A DNA stretch of 64,000 bases from Chrysomallon squamiferum (taxonomy: Eukaryota; Mollusca; Gastropoda; Neomphalida; Peltospiridae), in the NCBI GenBank assembly GCA_012295275.1, contig CM022678.1:417597-481596 (forward strand), given 5' to 3'. This document shows positions 1-11,597 of the stretch, in pieces (the stretch's first letter is position 1; each line of letters opens with the position of its first letter). The position numbers were made by a program, and so were the translations under genes. The notes under the pieces were generated by a model. It was not told where the DNA came from, ran no database searches, and saw only the letters and a list, made by a program, of their open reading frames with translations.

Positions 1-1016
1 AGTATTTCGTTGTCGGTATTCCATTTTTTTAAAATCTGTTAATTATCAACAGTAGGTTATACTTGTTGCAAACGTCCGTCAGTCTGGCAGAGTAGACTTC
101 TTGTGAAAGTGCTAAGTTGTTAGTGTAATTGATTACAACCCTGATACGTGTATATCGTTCCATTGTGTACTTTTCGTATCAGCGACAATCAGCGGTTCAA
201 CCAGTTCAGGTTTCTAAATGCAGTAGCACATGCTACTTACAGAAACGGCTTATACAATATTGGAAACTGAAAATCATGTATAAACCGCCCCCTCCGATAT
301 TTTTCATTTACGGTTAGGGTTTAGAGCGATGAATAGAGATGGAAACGTCTTAATGTACTCAGTGTTTTGATATTACTGGGAAAACAATCTCAGCCTGATG
401 GTGAGCGCCACAAGAAACGTGTGACAAGTCTGCATTTGACATGATCCCTCGTTGGCGGCTGCCTGGACAACTGGCAACAAATACATGTCTCTATAGACAC
501 ACATGATGTATGTATGTCAAATTTATGTTTTTAATCTTATATCACTGAAGGCTAAGACTGTATGAAAAGTTTTACCTTTTGCTTTCTCCGTTAAATTTAT
601 CAGACATTTACAATGTTGCAGATACATTAACTTTTTCAAATAATATTTGGTTTTCTTCTGCAGAGTTTATGGGCTGTTTGAAAGAATTCATCCTGTTCTT
701 TCTTGCAAAACATACAGCAATTCTGCGTACAGACCTTTGATTGGCTTTAACTGTCATTGTGAAAGTGAAGAAGATAACTGTCTAATTATTAAAGAAGATG
801 CTCCTTTCATTAAACTGTTATTCTAGAGTTATTTCCCTTATAGGTTTTGTTTCTGTTGTCCTTGTTTCTTCTCTCTGCGTTCTATATGTACGTGCATGGA
901 ACTTTGAATATAAACACATGTATCCAGTGTCCATTCAAGTCTGATATAAATAAGTTTTAGACCTGTCATTTTAGTTGAACCACAGCAGTAAACTTAATTA
1001 GTGAAATAGAATGATC
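1..1016. other. AT-rich upstream spacer, no gene seen
   Basis: I see no coding potential, RNA gene or known element here. The longest reading frame is about 60 codons and low in complexity. The region could hold promoter or leader sequence of the STAND gene, but I found no convincing exon. Confidence 0.5.
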
Positions 1017-1045
1017 TTATAAGTTGTCACTGTTCATATGTATAT

Positions 1046-1270
1046 ATGACACACACATATACAGACACACACAGACACATACATACATATATATACACGT
1101 ACACACACATAGACACATATACATGCACACACATATACAGACACAGACACATATATACATATATATATATATACACATACACACACAGACACATATACAT
1201 ACACACACATACACATATACATGCACACACATACATACACATACACACACAGACATACATACATACATAG
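1046..1270. repeat. CA/TA alternating microsatellite
   Basis: About 225 bp of alternating purine-pyrimidine sequence (CACA, TATA and ACAT steps). It leaves all frames open as Tyr/Val/Cys or Thr/His/Ile strings, which are artefacts. Such tracts can adopt Z-DNA or slipped structures. Confidence 0.9.
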
Positions 1271-2476
1271 GGAATAACTGTTTACTTATATAATATGTCT
1301 GCAAAAGTAAGAATACCAAACTACAATACGGCTTTCAAAATTCGACCTGAACATTATAAAGCTGATATATTAAGACAGTAACCATTTGTTTCTTTTTATG
1401 TGCAATCCTAAATAAAACAAAAATTGGATTGTCATAGATAACTATTCTTTAGATAACTATTTTAGATAACTATTCTTTGTTATTATTTTTTTTTTAAATG
1501 AAAACTGTTTTCAAAATGGTATTTTAAGACCTGAACCAGCAGTAAAATATTAAAGAAGTAACTGCGAACACCATATCTTTGTGTATGTGTGTCTGTAAAT
1601 ACTTAATTTGTCAAAGTAAACATATAATCATCATGAAGAGATATATTTTTTGTCAGTACTTAAAAATAAATTCATCTAGCCTCTATGTACTGTCAAATCT
1701 GTTTATATTGCTGATGTTATTGTTACAACAGGTTTGGTAATAATAAATTACTACATACTAAAACCTCAATACTAGACCCAAGATACCATAATGCTTGCCT
1801 GCTCAGTAGTCCTAGCGACTAGTAATACTATACTGAGTTATAAAACATATGTTTTGGTTTGTTTGTTGTTGTTGTTGTTGTTGGTTCTTGTTTTTTTTTC
1901 TTCAATTTTTGTTTCATTTTTTTAATGACTTATAATCTAGTATTAACAAATGAATTAATAATAACAACAATAATTATAGTAACAATAATAGTTTTAGTCA
2001 CACACATGTAATTTACCTTTATAAGTCTTAGATAAATTGCAATGCTACATATATGCACATACAATAGATGACCCATAAAAAGACAGTACACACAAGCACA
2101 TTGCCTTTCTCTATGTAGTTATTTTGATTTTCTCCCTATCTAGTTCATTTTATTTTCTTGATATCTATGTATTTGGATTTCCTCAGTACAGAAGAGCTTT
2201 TGCAAAAAAAAAAAATCAATAAAAATAACGTTGTAGTAACTGACAAATTTCCTTTTTATTAACTGAAATTCTGTGTAGTAAGATGTCAACTAATTCATCT
2301 GTGAAATTAAACACACCAACAATTTTGATATGGAAAGACTTCCAAGACTGTTTGAGAAAAGAACATTTTTATTGTATATTTTATGTATTTTGTTTCATTT
2401 TCTAAATGAAAATTGACACCTGTATTAATGAAACATAAAATCTGAAAACATCTGTTTTGTTTTGTTCTGTTGACAG
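1271..2476. other. AT-rich spacer, no gene seen
   Basis: AT-rich sequence with short TTG and T runs (around 1857-1925). No exon or RNA gene was recognised. Confidence 0.45.
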
Positions 2477-2557
2477 GACTGAAGAGTTGCATGATCAGTG
2501 ACAGACAACTGGTTTAACTTACAACAGCTAAAATCTAAAGATGGGTTAAAGTGAGTT
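2477..2557 (+). other. Candidate 5' leader exon, copy 1, with 8-codon uORF
   Basis: An 81-nt segment preceded by an acceptor-like TGTTGACAG and followed by a strong donor GTAAGTAAGT. It is closely similar to 3218-3302, and both copies keep the splice-like edges. Inside, an ATG at 2491 opens a frame MISDRQLV followed by TAA (2491-2517). I infer an alternative untranslated exon of the downstream STAND-ankyrin gene. It could instead be a duplicated non-exonic segment; only transcripts would tell. Confidence 0.4.
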
Positions 2558-3217
2558 GTAAGTAAGTAAATGTTTTGAGAGTAAGGTATTCATGTGTATA
2601 TGTGATTCAGCAGTAAGTTTTATAATGAACAACAACAAACAGAGGTGAGGAATAATTCAGTAAATTATTTATAAATGTGAATTCATCTCTGTTAAACTTA
2701 TATTTATGTCTCTAAATCACAGCAGAGATTCACTCAGTATTTTATGAAGAGTATGTTTTCACCTGGTTCAGATACAAAATGGTTATACAAATCTATTTGA
2801 TTGTCAAACTTGTGAAATCAGGTAATTTTTCCACTGAGAACAGAGGTGGGCATGTTATCTTATTAAAAATATACTAGCAAATTGTGCTGATCTATAATTT
2901 TTATTGCTTTATATTTGATTCGCATAATTTTGTTTTGTAAACTAACCAGATCCATGTATATTGATAATAAAAAATTGTATTTTTGCATCAGTTTTCAGTC
3001 TGTTGATGATTTTTGATACTTTGAAAAATGACAGTTATAATGGATTTATTTTTTATTTTATTAACTTTTTTTCCATGGCTTTTAATTCTTCTCTTTTTTT
3101 AAATTATAGTCAGTTACATAACAGAAAGTCTTTTATAATAATAATAAAAAAATGTATTACTTGACAATATTAATTTAAGAAAGGTAAATCAGTGTGTAAG
3201 TTTTGTACTGTTGACAG

Positions 3218-3302
3218 GACTGAAGAGTTGTATGGTCAGTGACAGACAACTGGTTTAACATACAGAAGCTAGTGTTTAGAAATGGGTTAAACTGAACTGG
3301 AA
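3218..3302 (+). other. Candidate 5' leader exon, copy 2, with 8-codon uORF
   Basis: An 85-nt near-duplicate of 2477-2557 with the same acceptor-like edge (GTTGACAG) and a donor GTAAGTAAGT at 3303. The short frame is kept with one change, MVSDRQLV then TAA, at 3232-3258. It lies about 540 bp upstream of the first coding exon. Retention of both splice edges and the uORF supports a duplicated alternative leader, but expression is unproven. Confidence 0.42.
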
Positions 3303-3847
3303 GTAAGTAAGTGTTCTTGATTAAATTTGATTAAATTAGTTACATTTACACACAAACAGAAGTATAAACAAACACAGTCAAATTAAAGTGTAATAAATGT
3401 GACAGTCATGACAAATTAAAACAGTTTAATATTATAAATGTACAATGTACAGAGAAAGTCTGATGTAACTTCAGGAAAATCAAACATGAAAGTATGTATG
3501 CACTTTAAATAAGATAAATTAGACTGTAACTTATTTAACTGAATTCTGATGATGTGATTTTACATGTGTTATCGCTATTAAGTGGTTAGAATTAGATTTT
3601 GACTTTTCTTTGTGTATGCACACTGATCAACATGTTTTCACTATGAAAAATGTGTTAAATGTAAAGCTGATGTCCTTAAACCTAAATTAATATGCAGTAA
3701 TTTTCATGGACTCTTGTTATATTGCACACATTTAGTCATTTCCAGTGATTTTATACAAATGTTCTGTTGATATCTTTCATGTGTATTTGTAATGTGTAGA
3801 AAAATTTGAAGTAACACTAGTAAATCTCTGTGTGTTTCAGGTTGACT

Positions 3848-3963
3848 ATGTCTACTCGACAAAGCAGCAGAACAGCTGAGAAACACAGCAACCCAGACAC
3901 AGAACCTGGCCCAGTGAGCCCATCACCACCTCAGAACAAGAAAAAAAACAAATCCAAAACACG
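3848..3963 (+). CDS. STAND-ankyrin gene, coding exon 1
   Basis: The acceptor TGTGTTTCAG ends at 3840 and the exon runs to a donor GTAATT at 3964. The ATG at 3848 follows seven leader bases. The 116 coding bases give 38 codons plus two bases. They encode a Ser/Pro-rich stretch and then a lysine-rich cluster (KKKNKSKT), a disordered basic N-terminus that could act as a nuclear signal. The two leftover bases join exon 2 (5261) to make Arg39 with no stop. The start is the first ATG of the exon. Confidence 0.65.
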
Positions 3964-5260
3964 GTAATTAATTACAACGAAGTTTTTTATCAACAGCATT
4001 GTGATCACTGCTTTCACATCCATTTTTATATAAAAACTCATAGTAATATTAGCCTTTTATTATTTAAACAAATATTTTAATAATTTATTTTCATAAAAAA
4101 TTAAAAACTACAGTATACAAAGCTACAGTATCACTATGAGCATCACTTATATAACATAATTTAGTACAGTTGACAAAACTAAGAATATAACTTAGTAAAA
4201 CTATTCACCTGTTATTTTGATAAGTAAAAATATAACTTGGTAAAAATATTCAGAAGTTATATTTATGTATTATTTTTATAACATAATTTAGTACATTGAC
4301 AAAACAAAGAATTATAACTTAGTAAAACTAATGAGAAATTAAAGTTTTATTGCTTATGTAGCATATTTCACTAATAAGACAGACAAGACTAAGATTGATT
4401 GGGTTTGATTCTAATGTTATTTATATGAATCCATGCATGAATCTGAATCCTGAACTGTGAAGTGACCCATGTGTGATTGTTCTATATGTTTTAAACATTA
4501 TTATTTACAAATTGTTATATCTCAACTGAAAAATATTTTTTCAAGAAATAATATGCTTGAAGTTTCAAAATCAAACTACTATATATCTTAGCACAACTAT
4601 TGTGATAATTATATTTACTACAAACCTAAAATCCAACTTAGAATAACTTTTGTATAATTATTATATTTATTATAAATAGTACATATATTGTGATCATTAT
4701 TACATTTACTATGAAACTAAGGTATAAAATAATATAACTATTGTATCAGTTATTATATTTACAAAACTGCTACTTAGAAAACGTCCTACAAATGCTTTGT
4801 AATAATTATCAGTTAATTGTTAGAAAATGTTTCGAATGAACTGATTATAATATGATGTAAGAGTAATTAATTACAACAGTATTAAGTTTTCTCATTGGCA
4901 GTGAGGTGTTAATTGTGTTTTCATGACTATTTTTATATAACAATCTCACCACTGTTTAGAAAATGAGGACTTTTATTAAAACTTACTTAGCTTCTGATAT
5001 TTTATAACAATATTTCAGGAATATATTTATGGAACAAAAGCAATTTTCATTTTAGCAGTGTATATACTGTCTGGGTAGGTTTAAATGAAATATCACTTGT
5101 TGTTCATGAGAAAGAATATACCATGAAGTGGGTTTCATTTGTTTTTTATTTTATTTTTAATCTGAATTTTGCTTTATCTTATGTAGCAGTGAATAGAATA
5201 CATTGGAAATTTTTGTTTTTCTTTCTTCTGTTTTGAAAATCATTATATTATTTTTTACAG
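3964..5260 (+). other. Intron 1 of the STAND-ankyrin gene
   Basis: AT-rich, bounded by GTAATT and a TTTTTTACAG acceptor. Short TAAC/AACT-rich phrases recur around 4140-4380. No other feature is seen. Confidence 0.55.
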
Positions 5261-5334
5261 CTCAACCAACAAGAAAGACAGAAAAAAGAGTTCACAAATT
5301 TCATCTAACGTTACAGATATGTCTTCCTCAGAGA
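5261..5334 (+). CDS. STAND-ankyrin gene, coding exon 2
   Basis: A 74-nt exon between TTTTTTACAG and a GTATGA donor at 5335. It continues the frame as Ser/Lys/Asn-rich sequence (KKDRKKSSQ), extending the basic disordered N-terminus. With exon 1 it makes 63 codons plus one base. The single base joins the first two bases of exon 3 at 6124 to give Lys64. Three consecutive GT-AG joins with matching phase are the main evidence that this short exon is real. Confidence 0.6.
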
Positions 5335-6123
5335 GTATGACAAAATTATTTGTATCTTTAATAATGAAATATTTCAATTCTTGTTTATGTTTTGTTTTAA
5401 TTTTTGTTAGGCTTTGAAATGTGACACTTTTTAATTTTATATTTAATAAAATATTTTTTTTAAATTTAATTTTATTGTTTATTCTGATGAATAAAACTGC
5501 ATTAATAGTGTAAATTGTCATGATCACTTTAATCATTTTCTTTTACTTTTACTGATCATCAACACAACCAGTGGTAAACACAGTGTAAATAACATACTTG
5601 TTTTATTTTTTGGATATTATTTCAGAAAAAAAAAACCGAACGTTTTCTTTTCTCTAGATGTTTAGTAATAACATACAGTATCAAATGTTAAAATGATTTT
5701 TTTATTAAACTTTATTATTATTATTAACATTAATTAAAGAACACTATTTGTTTTAATTAAACACTTATTCTTAATAATTATTATTATTATTATTATTTTA
5801 TTATTATTATTATTATTTGTCATATCATTTATTATTCTTTTATTATTATTATTATTATTTTAGCAAAGACTTTGGACAATTTCCAAATAAATTCATAAAT
5901 AACAAAATAATCATCTCGTTACTTTTACACCATCTAAAATTGTGACAACTTTTTATCTTTATTAAATTCTGCTGAACTAAACTTATGAAATAAACTATAG
6001 CATTTTTCTTTTAAGAACTTCATCTCTGATAACCAGTTAAAAATTATATTATTTATATCTAAATGGTAAAATATGTTCAAAATAATTAATAGTAGATGGG
6101 GTTTTTTTAATGCTGTGATACAG
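5335..6123 (+). other. Intron 2, with ATT microsatellite
   Basis: AT-rich intron ending in GATACAG at 6123. It includes an (ATT)n tract at about 5777-5862. Nothing else was recognised. Confidence 0.55.
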
Positions 6124-8873
6124 AGTCTACCAGGACAGTGTTAAACTCAGTTGACAGAAGCATCTATGTTCAAACAAGAGCAGAGAAAAGAGGTGTTGCA
6201 CTTTTGAAGAAGCATGGTGTTGTGATTGTAGTAGGATGTCCAGGTTCAGGGAAGACAACTCTGGCTTTGAGAATGATGAGACAGATAAAAGATGGAAAAA
6301 AAAAAGTATGTTACTGGCTGACTCATCACACTGAATTCAGTGACATCCGTCTATCTGAAAATAACAAATGTGTTGTTCTCATTGATGATATATTTGGTAA
6401 GACTAATCTCGTTTCAGATTTTTTAGAATCATGGAAACTCAAATTTCCAGAGATATGGAGTCTTGTTCAGGAAGGTTCTCTGAAATGCATTATTACTTTA
6501 AGAAAACAAATATTTTCAGAAAGTGAAACTAGTTTGAAGGAATTTGGTCTGTTTAATGAGAAACATGTTCTTGATCTGCAGAGTGATGACTATTGTCTGA
6601 ATCATGGTGAAAAAGAAGAAATTCTAAACAAATATCTCCAACAAAAGGATGTTCCAATGGATGAAACTGATAAAAAGGCTGTTATTTGGAATTCATGTAC
6701 AGAGTTAGGATTTCCTCAGGTGTGTGTTTATTATGTTAATTCAAGTGATGCACAAAAAAGAGGAGTCAAGTTTTTTGAGAAACCTGTAGAATATCTCAGA
6801 CAAAGGCTGGAAAATTTGAAAAATGATAAATCTTCACAGATTAATTACCTGGTTCTACTGCTGATCATGTTTCAGCAAGGCAGTCTCAGCATTGATTCAC
6901 TGGATTCATCTAAAAATGACACTGACAGTGACATAATGAAATTAATAAGGTTGCTGGAGCAAGTCTGTCTGAGTGTAAAAAACACTGAACTTAAAGATAT
7001 AAAGAAATCAGCCGATGTAATGTGTGGCACCTATTTAATGTGTTATGACAATACATACACATTTATTCACCAGTCAGTGTTTGACTGCTTGTTTCTGATG
7101 TTTTCATCAAAGTTTCCAAAGAAAGCAGCAGAGTTGCTAGAAGTGTGTCCTGTCTCCATGTTGTTAGAATATGTTGTGACGCCTGGAGTGTCTAACCAAA
7201 GTCACATTACAATGACTGTGACACTTGACTGCTTTGATGTTCTTGCTCGCAGATTTACTGATTTGCTGGCATCAGATAATTTTACAGGAATTATTTCACA
7301 TCCGTCACTGAAAGATAAAGAATTTGTGACGTATATGGCAGAGGAAAAACACTTTTATGGCAAAACATCTGAAATACTGCAAAAAAGACTACGTGGAATT
7401 GATCAAGATGTATTTTGGAGAAAACTTATAAAAAAAAATGAAAAAAACTTTCCAACTGTTTATGTATCACTCATATATATAAACACTGCTAATGAAACGT
7501 TCAGCAATATTTCAAGTTTTCTTCTTTATGATTTGAAAGTTGAAAAAAAATTAATAAATTCAACATCTGTTCCAAGTGAGTGTATTGTGAATGGTTTAAG
7601 AACATTGGCAAGCTTTTTTGCATTAAATCTGTGTAAAACAAATTTAACATATCTGCAGAAAGAACTTTTGGATATTTCTTGTTTGTTTGGTGAGGAAGAT
7701 GTTGTGAAAATGTTGCTAAAATCAGGTGTCACTGCAACATTTGATACATTCAGTGCAGCAGCATGTTCAAAAACAGACAGTGCTACCATACTGAAAGAAG
7801 TGTTACAGTGCAAAAAGGAGATAAAACTGACTCTGTATTCCCGCTTGTTGTATGTTTCTATTTATTCAGGTAACATGAACATTGCCTGTCTGTTGGCTGA
7901 TACAATAAACGGTGAGAAAGACAACAGTGAAATCAAGGAAACGGCTGTGAAACTGTTATTGGTTAAGTTCCAGAGAGAAGTAAGACATGAATCACTTTAC
8001 ATGTGTTTTGAAAACTCAGATACTTCTAAAGTTGTTGATGTCAGATCTCTATTTAAAAAGCTGGTTACCATTGATATAATAAACAAAATTGAAGACATTG
8101 CTATCATTGCTGCTTGTCAGAGTACTTCAAGTGTTATAAAAGAAATAGTAAAACTGAAACCTGATTGTTTAAATGATGAGAACAGAGATAAAGTACTTTT
8201 CGCAGCAGCAATGTGGGGATCTACTGACACAGTGAATTTTCTCATTGACCACATAGGTAATGATACAGATGAGAAGAACTGGAAGAAAAGTGAAGTACTG
8301 AAAGTGGCAGTAATGTTTAACAGTGCAGATGTTGTTCAGTGTCTTCTTGATAAAGGTGCTGATCCTAACGTGAATGTAGCTGTCAAAGAGAAATTGGTTC
8401 ATTTCTTTGAAGAGCCAATTAGATTTAAAATTCCAACATTCTGGCATGATCACGTAAGTAGATTGAAACCTTATTTGGACCTGTTGTTTTCAGACACAGC
8501 TCTCAACATTTCAGTTCAGCGTGGTGACTTAGATGTGTTAAAATCACTGATAAAGAGAAATGCTGATGTCAATGCAGTAAACAGTGAAAGAAGCACTCCA
8601 CTTCATGAAACTCTAAAAGCAATGACACATAGAAAGGAAGTAGCTTTGTTGTTACTGGAAAATGGTGCTGATACTGATATAAAAGACAAAAAAAAGAATT
8701 CAGCATTGCACATAGCATCTCAAATTGACATAGATTTGGTGAAAAAAGTAATACAAAAAGGTGTTGAAAAAAATGTAATTAACACTAAAGGGGAAACCCC
8801 CCTTCTTGTGTCCTTAAATTATAACAGACCAGAAATAGCTTTATACTTAATAAAACAAGGAGCTGATCCTTAA
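6124..8873 (+). CDS. nSTAND-like P-loop NTPase with ankyrin repeats (main part, exon 3)
   Basis: Predicted signal-dependent NTPase switch: a P-loop module followed by a helical region and ankyrin repeats that probably bind a ligand or partner. In spliced numbering the module opens with YVQTRAEKRG (about 78-87). Walker A GCPGSGKTT is at 101-109 (Lys107) and Walker B VVLIDD at 147-152. IITLR follows about 45 residues later as a sensor-like strand. This order matches the novel STAND type 3 families common in molluscs; that name is from memory. The middle (about 250-560) is unassigned. Degenerate ankyrin-like helices follow, and clear repeats start near 8480 (AVNSERSTPLHE, KKNSALHIAS, TKGETPLLVS). 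A stop at 8871-8873 comes from an extra T in GATCCTTAA; every other copy reads GATCCTAA. The track start at 6138 is a GTG inside the exon, so the frame must be entered by splicing. No N-terminal death-fold or HEPN domain was seen. Confidence 0.8.
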
Positions 8874-9832
8874 TTTAACAGACAAAAATAACAATTCAGT
8901 TTTACACTTAGCAGCTGAATGTAAAAATATTGAAATTGTGAAAGCAGTGATTGAAAAAGGTGTTGATATAAATATGAAAAACAACAGAGGTAAAACTCCT
9001 CTTTTCCCAGCTGTTGAGAATAAACAGAACAAAGTTGTTTTGTATTTACTGGAACATGGAGCTGATCCTAAATTAACAGACCAAGATAACAATTCTGTTT
9101 TACACTTTGCAGCTAAGCATGGAAATATTGAAATTGTGACAGCAATGGTTGAAAAAGGTGTTGACATAAATATGAAAAACAACAGAGGTGAAACTCCTCT
9201 TTTTGCAGCTGTTAAATTTTATGCAGATTATACTCGTATGTTTCGGAAAGATGAAAAATTTGAAATAGCTTTTTATTTACTGGAACATGGAGCTGATCCT
9301 AACTTAACAGACCATGATAACAATTCTGTTTTACACTTAGCAGCTAGGTGTGGAGATAAACAAATTGTGACAGCGCTGATTGAAAAAGGTGTTGATGTAA
9401 ATATCAAAAACAACAGAGGTGAAACTCCTCTTTTCACAGCTGTTGAGAACAAACAGAACAAAGTTGTTTTGTATTTACTGGAACATGGAGCTGATCCTAA
9501 CTTAACAGACAAAGATAACAATTCTGTTTTACACTTAGCAGCTAGGAATGGAAATACTGAAATTGTGACAGCACTGATTGAAAAAGGTGTTGATACAAAT
9601 ATGAAAAACAACAGAGGTGAAACTCCTCTTTTCACAGCTGTTGAGAACAAACAGAACAAAGTTGTTTTTTATTTACTGGAACATGGAGCTGATCCTAATT
9701 TAACATATGGTGATAACAATTCTGTTTTACACTTTGCAGCTAAGCATGGAAATATTGAAATTGTGACAGCAATGGTTGAAAAAGGTGTTGACATAAATAT
9801 GAAAAACAACAGAGGTGAAAACAATTTTTTTT
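8874..9832 (+). CDS. Ankyrin-repeat continuation, shifted frame
   Basis: The same exon continues in the +1 frame after the extra T near 8870. It encodes about 320 residues of regular ankyrin repeats. Pairs of 33-residue repeats form a 66-residue unit with the cores NNRGETPLFTAVENKQNK, YLLEHGADPNLTD and NNSVLHLAARNGNTEIV. One unit is longer (FYADYTRMFRKDEKFE, near 9220-9260). The frame ends at TAG 9838-9840 because a T run at 9825-9832 is one base shorter than in sister repeats. The frame is well kept between the two shifts, so either both are consensus errors or the gene broke very recently. Confidence 0.72.
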
Positions 9833-10100
9833 ACACTTAGCAGCTGTTAAATGTTATGCAGATTATACTCGTATGTTTTTGAAATATGAAAAATCTGAAA
9901 CTCCTCTTTTCACAGCTGTTGAGAAAGAACAGAACAAAGTTGTTTTGTATTTACTGGAACATGGAGCTGATCCTAACTTAACAGACAAAGATAACAATTC
10001 TGTTTTACACTTAGCAGCTAGGTATGGAAATACTGAAATTGTGACAGCACTGATTGAAAAAGGTGTTGATGTAAATGCTATTAATTCAAATGGTGAAACT
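8961..10100 (+). repeat. 198-bp intragenic tandem repeat (paired ankyrin units)
   Basis: Five to six units starting with the GVD(I/V/T)N motif at about 8961, 9157, 9388, 9586, 9784 and 10063. Spacing is 198 bp, except for one longer unit with about 33 extra bases and a hybrid stretch at 9810-9900. Nucleotide identity is very high including silent sites, which implies recent duplication or conversion. Confidence 0.8.
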
Positions 10101-10196
10101 CCTCTGGATAAAGCTGTGAGTTGCAGGTTTGATAGTATCAAAAGGGAAATTGTTTTGTATTTAAGAGAGCATGATGCTAAAGATAGTTGTGGATAA
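9833..10196 (+). CDS. Ankyrin-repeat C-terminus, original frame restored
   Basis: After the short T run the frame of 6124-8873 resumes (AAVKCYADYTRMF). It runs through two further ankyrin repeats to a TAA at 10194-10196. The last repeat is divergent (NAINSNGETPLDKAVSCRF) and acts as a C-terminal cap, ending in REHDAKDSCG. Counting through both shifts, the whole product would be about 1,420 residues. The first repeat here is a hybrid of two repeat types (see findings). Confidence 0.7.
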
Positions 10197-11040
10197 ATAA
10201 ATTTTGATATAAAATCCCTGAACTCTTTTCAGTTTATTACATTATCTAAACAGACTGTCACTTTGAGTTGAGGATTTCCTACTGAGAGCATTTTAAAATT
10301 GTGCAGAAAAAAAAAAGACAATAATTGTTGTGAAGAAATCTAAATTTTGTTTGTAATTCATGTTGTACAAAGTTGATCTTCATCCTGAGACAGTTTTACT
10401 TCTGACATGATTTCATTTTGAACTGTTTCATTTGTAATTATTTTTAACGTAATCTTGTTTCAGTGTATTTAATTGTGTTATAACTTTTCAATTCAAAATC
10501 ATAATTACTGATACAGGAGCCAGGCCACATTTTCCAAATAAAATGAGTGAACTAATACATTGTGGTGAAGAGTTAAAGCCAGTTCAAGTTTGTGTAACTA
10601 TTGCTGTGTAGTCTGGTGTGTCATTCTGTGGTAAGAATTTTAGCCAGGAGGTGACATGTTCACTGTGTAATCACTAAAAACTTTCTTCATAGATTGATGT
10701 TTCGCATTTTATAGAGACAATGAACACGCTGCTATAAGTAAGTCATATCTGTTTTTGTCTGACATAATATTTTACCTGAAATTTTCCAGGACGTGACAAA
10801 ATTTGGACATCACTATTTTTTTTACCATACTATTAATACCAAAACTCTGCTGTTATAGAAATTAACGTGCTTTATAAAATGTATCCTGTAGTAGTTTACC
10901 CAGTCTGTTTCAGAACTCCACATAGCCATTCAGCAGGAAATTACTGTTTGTTAATTTTAGTTTTTAAAAGTTAAGAATGAGCCAGGATGTGGCAATTTTT
11001 CCAGTGTCTTAAAACAGTTGAATATTCTTATTCTCTACAA
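10197..11040 (+). other. 3' flank/UTR of the STAND-ankyrin gene
   Basis: AT-rich with no further coding sequence. One AATAAA overlaps the stop codon (10196-10201) and another stands at 10537-10542. The second is the more plausible poly(A) signal and would give a 3' UTR of about 350-370 nt. Confidence 0.5.
10537..10542 (+). terminator. Candidate poly(A) signal AATAAA
   Basis: A canonical hexamer about 340 bp after the stop codon, on the strand of the STAND-ankyrin gene. Confidence 0.4.
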
Positions 11041-11049
11041 GACATTTTT

Positions 11050-11530
11050 ATTAGCTTAACACATCTACCTTACTTGTCTATAAGTAATTGTTTTATTAGC
11101 TTAATACCTTACTTGTCTATAAGTAATTGTTTTATTAGCTAAATACATCTACCTTACTTGTCAATAAGTAATTGTTTTATTAGTTTAATACCTTACTTGT
11201 CTATAAGTAATTGTTTTATTAGTTTAATACCTTACTTGTCTATAAGTAATTGTTTTATTAGTTTAATACCTTACTTGTCCATAAGTAATTGTTTTATTAG
11301 CTTAGCACATCTACCTTACTTGTCCATAAGTAATTGTTTTATTAGATTAACACATCTACCTTACTTGTCCATAAGTAATTGTTTTATTAGCTTAATACCT
11401 TACTTGTCCATAAGTAATTGTTTTATTAGATTAATACATCTACCTTACTTGTCTATAAGTAATTGTTTTATTAGATTAATACATCTACCTTACTTGTCCA
11501 TAAGTAATTGTTTTATTAGTTTAACACATG
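11050..11530. repeat. 39/45-bp minisatellite
   Basis: About eleven tandem units built on TTACTTGTCTATAAGTAATT followed by GTTTTATTAG. Units come in two lengths: 39 bp ending TTTAATACC, and 45 bp with an added ACATCTACC-type end. Both lengths are multiples of three, so a false frame (SISNCFISLIPYL) stays open. Confidence 0.9.
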
Positions 11531-11597
11531 TTCCGTACTTGTGCATGTTTTACTTGTGTGGTTCTGTTGTATTTTTTCAGTCTTTCCTTTTTTTTCC

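Noticed and set aside
304-320. GGTTAGGGTTT as a telomere fragment
   Set aside because: Fewer than two hexamers; chance occurrence is likely.
5255-5536. 93-codon - strand frame near exon 2
   Set aside because: AT-rich Ile/Lys/Asn sequence overlapping a better supported + strand exon.
7526-9659. - strand frames opposite the STAND-ankyrin exon
   Set aside because: Shadows of the real + strand coding sequence and its repeats.
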